A stretch of DNA of 49,932 nt from JAEUMW01 sp039807745 (GCA_039807745.1 JBDHRV010000008.1:1-49932), one strand, 5' to 3'; shown: positions 16,362 through 24,865, counted from the stretch's first letter. The notes: generated by a model not told the origin, from the letters alone. Made by a program: numbers and translations.

Positions 16362-17197
16362 CAGCGCAATGCCGTCGCCAGGTCACGCACGGCTTCCGGC
16401 AAACGAGGACCGAAGCCGAGCAGATAGAGCGCATCCATTGCAACCACCCGGTTCGCCTTGCCGGCCGGGGTCAGGTCGAGGCCCGACTGCGCGGTGAGCC
16501 TGGACGCACCGCCCACGTTGGCGAGTCCTTCACGGGTGACGAGGATCACGTCGGGCGCTGCCGTGGCCGCGGACTCCGGCGTGAGCGGTTTGTATCCCTG
16601 TACCCCGGCGAGGGCGTTGCTGCCACCGGCGAGCCGGATCATCGCATCGGCGGCGGTGCCCTCGCCCGAGACGAGCAGGGCGTTGCCGGTGTGGGCGAGG
16701 ACGAAGAGCACGCGCGGGCGCTGCGCGGAAGGCGGCAGGTTGCGTTGTGCGGTCCGCCATTCGGCGTCGAGCCGCGCATCGAGCGCGCGGCCCTGCTCGG
16801 GTATGCCGAGCGCGTCGGCCACCGTCTGCACGTTCCGGCGCAGCGCCGCGAGGCTGTGTTCGGGCGAGAGCATCACGACGGGGACGCCGGTGGCACGCAA
16901 CTGCGCAAGGGCCGTGGGTGGGCCGGCGTCGCTCGAGGCGAGGACCAGGTCGGGCCGCATCGCGAGCACGCCCTCGGCCGACAGCGAGCGCATGTAGCCC
17001 ATCTGCGGCAGCAACTTCAGGCGCTCGGGATAGACGCTGGTGGTGTCGACCGCGACCAGCCGATCCTCAGCGCCGAGTGCGATCACGATCTCGCTGACGG
17101 CACCGCCGACGCTTGCCACTCGCCTGGGCGCGTCGGCGGCAGCCACACCCGCGGCGAGCGCCAGCGCCGCGAGGAGCCAGCGCGCTGCGGCGATCAT
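16361..17197 (-). CDS. hmuT: Periplasmic haem-binding protein HmuT
   Basis: This 278-aa substrate-binding protein has a signal peptide (MIAAARWLLAALALAAG then VAAADA). Family landmarks are RRVASVGGAVSEIVIALGAED, DTTSVYPERLKLLPQMGYMR with the likely haem-ligand Tyr, SAEGVLAMRPDLVLAS and GGSNALAGVQGYKPLTPE. The ATG at 17197 overlaps the hmuS stop (ATGA). A much longer in-frame ORF to 18013 lies inside hmuS and is rejected. Its role is to carry haem across the periplasm to HmuUV. Confidence 0.94.
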   Translation of the reverse strand: MIAAARWLLAALALAAGVAAADAPRRVASVGGAVSEIVIALGAEDRLVAVDTTSVYPERLKLLPQMGYMRSLSAEGVLAMRPDLVLASSDAGPPTALAQLRATGVPVVMLSPEHSLAALRRNVQTVADALGIPEQGRALDARLDAEWRTAQRNLPPSAQRPRVLFVLAHTGNALLVSGEGTAADAMIRLAGGSNALAGVQGYKPLTPESAATAAPDVILVTREGLANVGGASRLTAQSGLDLTPAGKANRVVAMDALYLLGFGPRLPEAVRDLATALR

Positions 17198-18252
17198 GCG
17201 GGAACCGGAAACAAGGCCTCGATGGTCGCCTGCCACTGCGCCATTTCCGGCAAACCCGGCTTGCGCTTGCCGAAGAACATCGCGATGGTCTCGCCGACGC
17301 CATCGAAGAGCTCGAGCGAAGTGACGACGCCGTCGGCAGTCGGCTTGCGCACGACCCACGCGGAAGCGATGCGGTCGGTGCGCAGATGCAGGTTGAAGCC
17401 GGCGTCGAGCACGTTCAGCCACGGACCGACGATCTTCACGTGCTGGACCGGGCCGGTGTGGATCTGAATGCAGCCAGGATTGCCGGCGAACACCATGATC
17501 GGCAGCGCGCTCGCCGCGACGGTGTCGAGCAGTGTGCGCGCGGCATCCAGCGGCACCGGGTGGGCAAAGTCGTAGCCCGCGAAGCGCATCGCCTGCATGC
17601 GCGTGACGCCGAAGCGCTTCAGCATCCAGAAGAACTCGTGCGTGTCCTTGAGGTTGGCCCACGCCTCGCGAAAGTCGGCGACGTCGACGGTGCCGTCCGG
17701 TTGTTCCTGTCCGCGCAGCCGCGTCGTGACTTCGATTCCGGGCACCTGCGTGTCCGCCGCAAAGCGGGTCACCAGCTGCTCGTACGCTTCGTGGTCGGCC
17801 CCTTCCTTGAGAAAGATCTTGTGCACCGCCTGGCCGGTGGCGTCGAAGAACTGCAGGCTCTGCAGACCGCCCGGCGCCCCCGCTTCGCTCACGGCGAAGC
17901 CGTGTTTCCAGTGCGTGAAGAAAAGGCGCAGATCGATGTCCTCGCCGAGCGCGATGCCGACCATCGAGTCGACCCCGAGGTTTTCGTACACCCCGATCTT
18001 CTCGTGCACGCATGCGTCATTGCGCGTGAGCGCCATCACCCGGCCGAGCGCGGGCACGGCCTTGAGGACGTGGCGCAGATCCGCGGCGAGACGGGTCACG
18101 CCCGCGCCGACCCGGCTTGCCACCAGTTCGCCCTCGGAGACGCCAAGCAGATCCGCCGCGTCGCGCTGGCGGATCGGCTGTTGTGCCCGGAGCGCATCCC
18201 AGGCCGTGCGCAGGCTGATGCCTGCCGTGACGTGGTAGGTTGCTGCATCCAT
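17194..18252 (-). CDS. hmuS: Haemin-degrading/haem-trafficking factor HmuS
   Basis: This 352-aa cytoplasmic protein has the length and two-domain repeat of the HemS/HmuS family. Recognisable stretches are QRDAADLLGVSEGELVASR, ALTRNDACVHEKIGVYENL, DIDLRLFFTHWKHGFAV, MVFAGNPGCIQIHTGPVQ and LNVLDAGFNLHLRTDRI. The family binds imported haem and helps transfer it or open it to release iron. It is coupled to hmuT by a 4-base overlap and lies 15 bp after the 78-aa ORF. Confidence 0.94.
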   Translation of the reverse strand: MDAATYHVTAGISLRTAWDALRAQQPIRQRDAADLLGVSEGELVASRVGAGVTRLAADLRHVLKAVPALGRVMALTRNDACVHEKIGVYENLGVDSMVGIALGEDIDLRLFFTHWKHGFAVSEAGAPGGLQSLQFFDATGQAVHKIFLKEGADHEAYEQLVTRFAADTQVPGIEVTTRLRGQEQPDGTVDVADFREAWANLKDTHEFFWMLKRFGVTRMQAMRFAGYDFAHPVPLDAARTLLDTVAASALPIMVFAGNPGCIQIHTGPVQHVKIVGPWLNVLDAGFNLHLRTDRIASAWVVRKPTADGVVTSLELFDGVGETIAMFFGKRKPGLPEMAQWQATIEALFPVPA

Positions 18253-18267
18253 GTCGTCGCTCCCCGG

Positions 18268-18504
18268 TCAGTGCAGCGGGCCGGGCGCCGGTGCCCGCGC
18301 CGTGCCCCACCATTCCTTGCGCATGCCAGCGCACACTTCCCGGATGGTGGCGTCCGCCCCGGGGTGGTCGACGACACAGTCGAGATGGGCGGCAACGCAC
18401 GCGGCGATGCGGCGGCAGCCCGTGCGCTGGTAGGCGGTCATGAGATAGAGCAGGGCCGCGAGCAGGGTCTCGATGCGGCTGGAATGTGCGGCTTGAGGAT
18501 TCAT
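18268..18504 (-). CDS. Unknown 78-aa protein inside the haem operon
   Basis: This small protein starts MNPQAAHSSRIETLLAALLY and has a strong AAGGAGCAACC ribosome site before ATG 18504. It sits 12 bp after the hmuR stop and 15 bp before hmuS, so it is clearly part of the operon. It contains a mildly hydrophobic helix (IETLLAALLYLMTAYQ), three Cys residues (C30, C36, C43 and a further C58 makes four in all), and a conserved-looking WWGTARAP near the end. The Cys and His content could suggest metal or haem contact, but no family was recognised and no function is assigned. Confidence 0.8.
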   Translation of the reverse strand: MNPQAAHSSRIETLLAALLYLMTAYQRTGCRRIAACVAAHLDCVVDHPGADATIREVCAGMRKEWWGTARAPAPGPLH

Positions 18505-18516
18505 GGTTGCTCCTTG

Positions 18517-20811
18517 CTAGAACTCCACTTTCAGGGCGACGGCGACATTGCGGCCGGGGGATGTGTAACGGTCGATGGACGCCGCGGGCGGGTTCAACGG
18601 CGCGGTCGTGTTCGGCCCGATGCCGGTGCGGAACACGTCCGCCCACAGCCAGTACTTCTTGTCGAAGAGATTGAAGAGCCCGGCCGTCACCGTCAGACTG
18701 CGCAGCGGGTTCCAATAGCAGGTCAGGTCGACGAGCGCGAAGCCCGGCGTCTGGAAGAGCGGCGGCTGCGTCATGCGCGAACTGTCGATGTCATTCTTCT
18801 GGGCGACTGCGGTGAGGGTCGCGGCGAAACCGTACAGCGCGCCGGGATCGTCGTAGCGCACGGCAGCCACGCCTTTCAGCGGATTGATGGAATTGATCGG
18901 CTGATCGAGATCGAGATCCTCGCCATCGGCCCAGGCGGCGGTGGCACTGGCCGTCCAGCCGCGGGCGAAGGTGTAGTCGCCGCGCGCCTCGATCCCCCAG
19001 ATCTGCACGCGTCCGCGGTTGATCGACTGGAACGTGGTGCCGAAGCCGGGCACGCAAGCCGGATCGCCTGGACAGCGCAGGGCGACCGACGAGTCGATGA
19101 AGTCCTGGTAGCGGTTGTAGAAGACCGCGGTGGAGAAACGCGCAGTTCGGTAGTCCCCGCGCAGACCGACCTCGACGCCGGCGCTCTTCTCGGAAGTGAG
19201 GTCGGGATTGGGAATGATGGCGTAGGACTGGACGACGTTGCGAAACGCACCGTTGACGTCGTCGTACGGCGGCGCGCGAAAGCCGGTCGCGACATTGGCA
19301 TAGACCGAGGTCTCCGGCGTGAAGCGCCAGATGCCGCCGAGCTTGGGCGACAGGGCGGAGTCGCTGAAGTTGGTCGCGCGCACGCCGGGCGGGCTGTTGG
19401 CTACGTACAGCAGATCGGGTTGCACGGTGAGGCGATAGTCGTCGTAGCGCAGCGCCGGAATCACGTCCAGGCGTCCGTCGAGCAGGCCGATCTCGTCCTG
19501 CACGAAGACGCCGATGCGCTGCTGGGTGCTCGGCGGAAAATCGCGCACGGGCAGGGTTTCGCCCGCGAGCGTCTTGCTGATCGTGCCACGCGTGCCGTTG
19601 ACGATGGACGCGTCGCGCAGCGCCTCGGTGTCGGTCCAGTTGGCGTCGATCCCGTACAGGAGGCGGTTTGCGCTGCTGCCCAGGGTGACCCGGGACTCGC
19701 CCGTCACCGTGCCGCCGTAGATCGACTGGTCGAAGGTGAAAAGCCGCGGCATCCAGCAGGTGTTCACGCCGCTGGCGATGCCCGAGCAGCCGGCGGTCGT
19801 GCGGCTGCGCGTCTCCGTCGAGGCTTCGTTCGTGTTGCTCGACTGCCAGTAGATCGTCGCCTTCACTGCGGCGAGCCAGCCTCCGAGCGGATTCGTGTAT
19901 TCGTAATCGAAGGCGGCGCGCTGGCGGCGATAGGTGTCGTCGCCGGAGATCGACGTGGTGCGCGGCGTCGCGTAGTTGAGGCTCAGCACGTCGGTCGCGA
20001 CGTCGTTCGTGAATTGCTCGTAGGTGAGCCGCAGCAGATGGTTCGTCGTCGGATTGGCGACGAGCTTGAAAAGGCCGTTCTTGAGCGTCGAGCTCTGCGG
20101 ATTGGCGACGGTGCGAATCGGCGAGATCGAGTCGTTGGTGCCCTGAGTTTCGATTTCGCTCGCGCCCTGCAGACTCAGCACCGCGAGCCCGGAGATCGGC
20201 CCGCTGCCTCCCGTGGCCGTGAGCGTGTTGGTCCAGCTCGTATTGACCGAGGCGAAAGCGCTGCGGTACGAGAAGTAATACGGCTCGGCGCCCCCGGCGA
20301 GATAGTCGGAGGGATCCTTCGTGAGATAGCTGACCACGCCGCCGAGCGCGTCCGAACCGTAGAGACTGGAGGATGGACCGCGTAGGATTTCCACGCGCTT
20401 CAGCGAATCGAGGTCGACGAAATTGCGCGGAACGGTGTTGAACGGCCCGATGCTGAAGCGGTAGAAGTCGGGCAGCCGCACATTGTCGACCTGGAGCACG
20501 ACGCGGTTTTCGGTGAGGCCGCGGATATTGAAGCCGGTCGCGCCGAAGCGGTCGGGGTCGTTTGGTGCCGAGATGCCCGGCTCGTAGCGGATGAGGTCTC
20601 GGATATCGCGCACGAGTTCGCGTTCCATCTGCGAGGAATCGATGATCGTGACCGTTGCCGGAACGTCGTCCACGGCACGCTCGGTACGCGTTGCGGTGAC
20701 CGATACTTCCCGCATGCGCGGCTCGGACGCTGGTTCCGCCTCCTGCGCGTTAGCAGCGGGCGACAGCGCGCCCAAGGCGGCAGCGAGAGTCGCGAGTATG
20801 TTCCTTCCCAA
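18517..20811 (-). CDS. hmuR: TonB-dependent haem/haemoprotein receptor HmuR
   Basis: This 764-aa outer-membrane receptor has signal peptide MGRNILATLAAALGALSPAA (ending NAQE), TonB-box-like REVSVTATRTERAVDDVPAT, a plug with VEILRGPSSSLYGSDALGGV, and a barrel ending VALKVEF. The haem-receptor FRAP motif is at residues 511-514 followed by PYDDVN, and NPDL follows 24 residues later. No His lies between FRAP and NPDL, unlike the Yersinia HemR/HmuR type, so haem contact may differ. The start is TTG at 20811 with GGGAG upstream. It lies between hemP and the 78-aa ORF. Confidence 0.93.
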   Translation of the reverse strand: MGRNILATLAAALGALSPAANAQEAEPASEPRMREVSVTATRTERAVDDVPATVTIIDSSQMERELVRDIRDLIRYEPGISAPNDPDRFGATGFNIRGLTENRVVLQVDNVRLPDFYRFSIGPFNTVPRNFVDLDSLKRVEILRGPSSSLYGSDALGGVVSYLTKDPSDYLAGGAEPYYFSYRSAFASVNTSWTNTLTATGGSGPISGLAVLSLQGASEIETQGTNDSISPIRTVANPQSSTLKNGLFKLVANPTTNHLLRLTYEQFTNDVATDVLSLNYATPRTTSISGDDTYRRQRAAFDYEYTNPLGGWLAAVKATIYWQSSNTNEASTETRSRTTAGCSGIASGVNTCWMPRLFTFDQSIYGGTVTGESRVTLGSSANRLLYGIDANWTDTEALRDASIVNGTRGTISKTLAGETLPVRDFPPSTQQRIGVFVQDEIGLLDGRLDVIPALRYDDYRLTVQPDLLYVANSPPGVRATNFSDSALSPKLGGIWRFTPETSVYANVATGFRAPPYDDVNGAFRNVVQSYAIIPNPDLTSEKSAGVEVGLRGDYRTARFSTAVFYNRYQDFIDSSVALRCPGDPACVPGFGTTFQSINRGRVQIWGIEARGDYTFARGWTASATAAWADGEDLDLDQPINSINPLKGVAAVRYDDPGALYGFAATLTAVAQKNDIDSSRMTQPPLFQTPGFALVDLTCYWNPLRSLTVTAGLFNLFDKKYWLWADVFRTGIGPNTTAPLNPPAASIDRYTSPGRNVAVALKVEF

Positions 20812-20863
20812 TGCCGGCTCCCGGTGAAGTGGCGGCGGGCTTGCTGGCTCGGGGAAGTCCGAA

Positions 20864-20873
20864 GCTGGCTGGC
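20864..20873 (-). repeat. GCCAGCCAGC leader motif, hmuR
   Basis: On the minus strand this reads GCCAGCCAGC, about 55 bases before the hmuR start; a second AGCCAGC-like copy lies at 20842-20849. It matches tracts before the other TonB-system genes here. Confidence 0.4.
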
Positions 20874-20929
20874 ATTGCGGTGGATGGCGCGCGAAGCTGA
20901 GGGCGTCGAATCCGACGGGACCGGCCTTG

Positions 20930-21112
20930 TCAGGCGGTCAGAATGAGCTTGCCGTTCTGCGTGACGCGCAGACGGTACTCGCGGCCGCGGTGCTCGATCA
21001 CGACTTCCCCGCGCGGCCCGAGCAGTTCGGTCGAGGACACCCGGCGCAGGGGATCCGGGTCAGTGCGGCTTGGCGCCGGCGGCTCTGGGTCGCGTGGACG
21101 GTCCGATCTCAT
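20930..21112 (-). CDS. hemP: Haemin uptake protein HemP
   Basis: This 60-aa protein carries the HemP signature in its second half: RVSSTELLGPRGEVVIEH, then REYRLRVTQNGKLILTA. HemP proteins are encoded upstream of haem receptors in proteobacteria, and in some Burkholderiales a HemP homologue acts as a regulator of the receptor gene (family knowledge). The ATG at 21112 comes eight bases after a -10-like TTATTA and has no Shine-Dalgarno sequence, so translation may be leaderless. The N-terminal part is proline- and arginine-rich. It is the first gene of the haem operon, 118 bp before hmuR. Confidence 0.88.
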   Translation of the reverse strand: MRSDRPRDPEPPAPSRTDPDPLRRVSSTELLGPRGEVVIEHRGREYRLRVTQNGKLILTA

Positions 21113-21117
21113 GCGCA

Positions 21118-21148
21118 AATAATAATAATTCGCATTTGTGTCCGTCAA
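21118..21148 (-). promoter_or_regulatory. Fur-box promoter of hemP-hmuRSTUV operon
   Basis: On the minus strand TTGACG (21148-21143), a 17-base spacer and TTATTA (21125-21120) are overlaid by a Fur-box-like AATGCGAATTATTATTATT (21136-21118). The design is the same as at 14357-14387. The predicted transcript start falls at or one base from the hemP ATG. Confidence 0.75.
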
Positions 21149-21195
21149 GACTTTTCCGACACGGCGCCTATCGTACGGCGGCAGGGACGCCGCGC

Positions 21196-22182
21196 TCAGC
21201 TGCGGGACGCAGCCGGCCCCGATGCGATACCGAGGGGGTACCCGGGTCGCTCCGACGAAGGTGGCGGGCAGGTCCTCGAATCGGCGCGTACCCACTGCGC
21301 CACGATCTGGCCGAGGATCCTGTCGAGATGTCCCAGGGGCAGCGAGTAATGCCCCTCGCCCGGCAGGAAGCGCGGGGTCGCCGTGGGCAGGGCGTCCGCC
21401 AAGCGCTGCACGAGCGGGAACGGAACGATGCCGTCTGCCTCGCCATGCCACAGATCCACGGGAGCCTTGATGCTGGCGAGCGGAATCTCCCACGGTGCGG
21501 CGTAGAGTTCGAGGTCGCGCGCGGCGCCGGCGGCGCTCGCGGCGAGCCCTTCACGGAATGATGCGGCAATCTGCGCCTGCACCTGTGGCCGGGCGAGGGT
21601 GGCGCGATCGGCGGGTGCGCAGCCCTCGGCAAGTGCAGCGACGAAGCGGTCGGCGTGACGCGCGAGGAGCGGACCGACCGCGCCCTGCAAGAGGCCGCGC
21701 ATGAAATGCGAGCGCCGGCGTGCGAGCCGCAGTGCCAGTCTTCGCACCGGGTCGAAGTCGCGCAGGGCCGAGCTGCCGTCGACCGGACCCATGGCGCTCA
21801 CGACGCACACATGGGCCACCCGGTCGGGCAGCAATGCGGCACAACTCAAGGCGTAGGGAGCGCCACCGGACACGCCGACCGCAGCGAAGAGGGAGATCTC
21901 CAGGTGATCGAGAAGGGCGGCAGCGTCGGCCGGCCAGTCGCCGAGGGTGCGGATGGATGTCTGGGTGGAGGCGCCGTAGCCGGGGCGGTCCGGGGCGATG
22001 ATGCGCAATCCCAACCCGATCGCGGGTTCGTGCGCGAAGCGCGCCTCGAGCCGCGAGCCCGGCCAGCCGTGGTGATAGAGAACGGGTGCGCCAGCGGGGT
22101 CGCCGTATTCGGTCCACGCCAGCACTTGACCACTCGGCAAGCGCAGTTGCCGGTGGGAGGACGCCTCAGCGCGGCTCGGCAT
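21196..22182 (-). CDS. Alpha/beta-fold hydrolase
   Basis: This 328-aa alpha/beta hydrolase has an oxyanion HGWPGS motif (residues 38-43), DRPGYG, the nucleophile elbow GVSGG (Ser about residue 104) and a late GEGHYSLP with the catalytic His; the acid is probably in LWHGEADGIVPF. No signal peptide is present, and the C-terminal tail (RTCPPPSSERPGYPLG) looks disordered. Its start lies inside the end of the upstream hydrolase gene (17-bp overlap), so the two are likely co-expressed. The substrate is unknown. It lies downstream of hemP on the opposite side of the Fur promoter and is convergent with no other gene. Confidence 0.88.
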   Translation of the reverse strand: MPSRAEASSHRQLRLPSGQVLAWTEYGDPAGAPVLYHHGWPGSRLEARFAHEPAIGLGLRIIAPDRPGYGASTQTSIRTLGDWPADAAALLDHLEISLFAAVGVSGGAPYALSCAALLPDRVAHVCVVSAMGPVDGSSALRDFDPVRRLALRLARRRSHFMRGLLQGAVGPLLARHADRFVAALAEGCAPADRATLARPQVQAQIAASFREGLAASAAGAARDLELYAAPWEIPLASIKAPVDLWHGEADGIVPFPLVQRLADALPTATPRFLPGEGHYSLPLGHLDRILGQIVAQWVRADSRTCPPPSSERPGYPLGIASGPAASRS

Positions 22183-23059
22183 GAACGCGCTCGAGAATCG
22201 CCTCGAGCACGAGGTCCGGGCACTCGCGGGGAACGAAGTGGCCGATGCCCGGCAGCACGCGCCGCACGTAGCTGCCGCGGAACAGGTGCTCCCGGCCCTG
22301 CGTCGAGGCGGCGAGCGTCGCGTGATCGTTTTCGCCGTGCAGGAGCGTGGTCGGCGCGGTGATCGGAGGCAGCGCCGCGAGCAGCTTCTGCGCGTGTTCG
22401 TAGCGCGAGTCGCCGGGCGTGCCGCCCCAGCGATGGCGGTAGGAATGGACGGCCACGTCGACGAAATCGGTGTTGTCGAAGGACTTCGCGGCGATCGCGA
22501 AATCCTCCTCGCGGAACTGCCAGCCCGGCGACCAAGTCGTCCAGAGTTCGCGGCAGAAACCGTAGCGGTCGGCGGCGAGGGCCGCGCGGCCGAGGGCGTG
22601 GCCGAAGTACCACTGGTACCAGTAGGCGCGGGCCTGCTCGAAGCTCGGCGGCAGACCCGGGGGGTGAGCGCCGTAGCCCACGGACAGCGCGATCAGGCCG
22701 CTCACGCGGTGCGGCGCCAGCGCAGTGGCGGCGTAAGCCGCGCGCGCGCCCCAATCGTGGCCGACCAGGACGAAGGAGCCCAGCTTGAGCGCGTTGGCAA
22801 ACTCCAGCACGTCGTGGGCTAGGGCTGCGATCTCGCCGCTGCGGGGGCGATGCGGGTCGAGGAAGCGCGTCGGACCGAAACCGCGCAGAAACGGAGCGAG
22901 CGTGCGAAAGCCCTGCGCCACCAGGGCCTCGGCGATCGGGTCCCAGCAACTCGGGTCGTCCGGAAAACCGTGCACCAGAACGATCGGCGGCGCGCCGTCG
23001 TCGCCGAGGGTCTGATAGGCCATGTCGAGGCACGATGTGCGGACGGAGCGGAGTGGCAT
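22166..23059 (-). CDS. Alpha/beta hydrolase, epoxide hydrolase/dehalogenase-like
   Basis: This 297-aa alpha/beta hydrolase has HGFPDDPSCWDP (oxyanion region), the nucleophile elbow GHDWGA (Asp nucleophile, typical of epoxide hydrolases and haloalkane dehalogenases), LLHGENDHAT and a late GIGHFVPRECPD with the catalytic His. The Asp rather than Ser nucleophile separates it from the neighbouring hydrolase. ATG 23059 is chosen; ATG 23023 (MAYQTLGDDG) is an alternative, and a longer open frame to 23431 is antisense to the SoxYZ-like gene. It is divergent from the quinoprotein relay genes. Confidence 0.88.
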   Translation of the reverse strand: MPLRSVRTSCLDMAYQTLGDDGAPPIVLVHGFPDDPSCWDPIAEALVAQGFRTLAPFLRGFGPTRFLDPHRPRSGEIAALAHDVLEFANALKLGSFVLVGHDWGARAAYAATALAPHRVSGLIALSVGYGAHPPGLPPSFEQARAYWYQWYFGHALGRAALAADRYGFCRELWTTWSPGWQFREEDFAIAAKSFDNTDFVDVAVHSYRHRWGGTPGDSRYEHAQKLLAALPPITAPTTLLHGENDHATLAASTQGREHLFRGSYVRRVLPGIGHFVPRECPDLVLEAILERVHAEPR

Positions 23060-23180
23060 CGCTACTGGTATCGCGGGGATATCGCGGGCATCATAACAGC
23101 CGGCAGCGCGGCATGGATGTTGCCGATTCCGTGCCGATTGTTCAATGTCGATACAAATTCCGAGCGAGAGGTTGCCACGT

Positions 23181-23939
23181 ATGCGATGGGGCTGGTTGTG
23201 TCTTCTGTTGCTGGTGCCGGCCGCGCTCGCGGCGGAGGGGCGCGATCCCCTGGCGTCGGCGCGCTGGGAGGACATGCGCAAGCAGTTCTTTCCGGGCGCG
23301 CCGGTGGTGTTCGATGACCGGGTCAAGGTCACGGCGCCGACGTTCGCGGAAGACTCGATGAACGTGCCGGTCCGCGTCGATGCCGCGGGATTGGCGGACG
23401 TGCAGGAGATCGTGGTGTTCGCCGACTTCAATCCGATCCTGAAGGTACTTGAGTTCTACCCGGAGCAGGCGAAGCCCGTTCTTGCCTTTCGCTTCAAGCT
23501 GCAGCAGGCGAGTCCGGTGCGGGCAGCGGCGCGCACGGCGGATGGCGTGTGGCACGTCGGTGGCACGTGGGTGGACGCGGCTGGCGGCGGTTGCACGGCG
23601 CCCGGGGCCGGGCGTGCCGCGGGTGGTTGGGAGAAGGTGCTGAACGATGTCAACGGTCGCGTGTGGGTCGAGCCCGACGCGAGCCGGCGCGTCAGGGTGC
23701 GCGTCATGCACCCGATGGATACCGGCCTTGCACCGGGCATCCCGGCGTTCTACATCGAGCAGCTGGTCCTGAAGGACGACGGGGGCACGGCGTACTTGCG
23801 GCTCAACACGTTCGAGCCGGTCGCCGAGAATCCGATCTTCACGTTCGATCTGCCCGCCGGCGCGCGACCCGCGGGCGCGCTCGTGCTCAAGGGGGTCGAC
23901 AACAACGGCAATCAGATCGCCTCCAAGCTCGCTCCATGA
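23181..23939 (+). CDS. Quinoprotein dehydrogenase-associated SoxYZ-like carrier
   Basis: This 252-aa exported protein fuses a SoxY-like N-terminal half to a SoxZ-like C-terminal half, the layout of the SoxYZ-like carrier found with PQQ dehydrogenases (family knowledge). It has a signal peptide (MRWGWLCLLLLVPAALA), a SoxY-like domain to about residue 140 with Cys138 in AGGGCTAP as the probable carrier site, and a SoxZ-like domain from VRVRVMHPMDTG to the end. ATG 23181 has GAGAGG upstream; an in-frame ATG at 23145 lacks a ribosome site. Its stop overlaps the next start as ATGA. The role in electron or substrate relay is not established. Confidence 0.9.
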   Translation: MRWGWLCLLLLVPAALAAEGRDPLASARWEDMRKQFFPGAPVVFDDRVKVTAPTFAEDSMNVPVRVDAAGLADVQEIVVFADFNPILKVLEFYPEQAKPVLAFRFKLQQASPVRAAARTADGVWHVGGTWVDAAGGGCTAPGAGRAAGGWEKVLNDVNGRVWVEPDASRRVRVRVMHPMDTGLAPGIPAFYIEQLVLKDDGGTAYLRLNTFEPVAENPIFTFDLPAGARPAGALVLKGVDNNGNQIASKLAP

Positions 23940-24865
23940 CCCGCGTCCTCACTCTGGTCGGCGCACTCGCCCTGGCCGCCGTGGCGTTTGCGGCCAGCTT
24001 CGACTACGGCCTCGAGCCGCGAAAGATCGCCGACGGCACCTACGTGCTGATCGGCCGCACCGAGGATTTCTCGGCCGCGAACGGCGGCAACATCGTGAAC
24101 GTGGGATTCATCGTCACTTCCGCGGGCGTGGTGGTGATCGACACCGGTCCGTCTAAACGCTATGGCGAGCAGTTGCGCTCTGCGATCCGCAAGGTGACGG
24201 ATCGGCCGGTGGTGAAGGTCGTGAACACCCATTTCCATCCCGACCACTTCCTCGGCAATCAGGTCTTCTCCGACGTGGGGGTCGCCGCGTTACCCGCGAC
24301 CATCCAGGGCATCCAGACCATGGGCGGCCCCCTCGTGGACAACATGTATCGCATGTGCGGCGACTGGGAGGCGGGCACCGAACCGGCCGTGCCGGCCCGC
24401 GCGCAGGCAGATGGGGTCGAACAGATCGGCGACCATGAATTCGAGTTTCTCGCGCTCGCCGGACACACCAAAGGCGATCTCGCCGTGTTCGATCGGACCA
24501 CCGGCGTGCTCTTCGCCGGCGATCTCGTCTTCTTCGACCGCGCGGCGACGACGCCGCATGCGAATATCGGCGTCTGGCTGGCTGCGCTCGAGCGCCTGCA
24601 GTCGGTGCCGTACAAGCAACTCGTGCCCGGGCACGGGCCGGTCGTGAGCGATGCGCGCGCGATCAAGCAGACGCGCGACTATCTCACCTGGCTCGAGGCG
24701 ACGCTCCAGCGCGCCGCGGAAACGGGCCAGGACATGACCGAAGTGATGGCGACGCCGATTCCGCAGCGGTTCGCGGCCATACCGCTGGTGGACCACGAGT
24801 TCTCGCGCTCGGTCACGCATCTCTTCCCCGCCCTGGAGCAGCAGGTGCTGGGAGCGCGCAAATAG
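23936..24865 (+). CDS. Quinoprotein relay system metallohydrolase 1
   Basis: This 309-aa periplasmic MBL-fold protein has a signal peptide (MTRVLTLVGALALAAVAFAA) and a complete zinc site: H99/H101/D103/H104 in HFHPDH, H177 in GHTKGD, D196 in AGDLVF and H233 in PGHGPV. It belongs to the metallohydrolases that accompany SoxYZ-like carriers and PQQ-dependent dehydrogenases. It is translationally coupled to the carrier gene and followed by the dehydrogenase after a 319-bp gap. It probably acts on an intermediate linked to the carrier Cys, which is inference. Confidence 0.9.
   Translation: MTRVLTLVGALALAAVAFAASFDYGLEPRKIADGTYVLIGRTEDFSAANGGNIVNVGFIVTSAGVVVIDTGPSKRYGEQLRSAIRKVTDRPVVKVVNTHFHPDHFLGNQVFSDVGVAALPATIQGIQTMGGPLVDNMYRMCGDWEAGTEPAVPARAQADGVEQIGDHEFEFLALAGHTKGDLAVFDRTTGVLFAGDLVFFDRAATTPHANIGVWLAALERLQSVPYKQLVPGHGPVVSDARAIKQTRDYLTWLEATLQRAAETGQDMTEVMATPIPQRFAAIPLVDHEFSRSVTHLFPALEQQVLGARK

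Noticed and set aside
17113..20385. Plus-strand 1090-aa open frame over hmuT, hmuS and hmuR
   Set aside because: Very long but purely antisense to well-recognised haem genes, with composition typical of GC-rich shadow frames.
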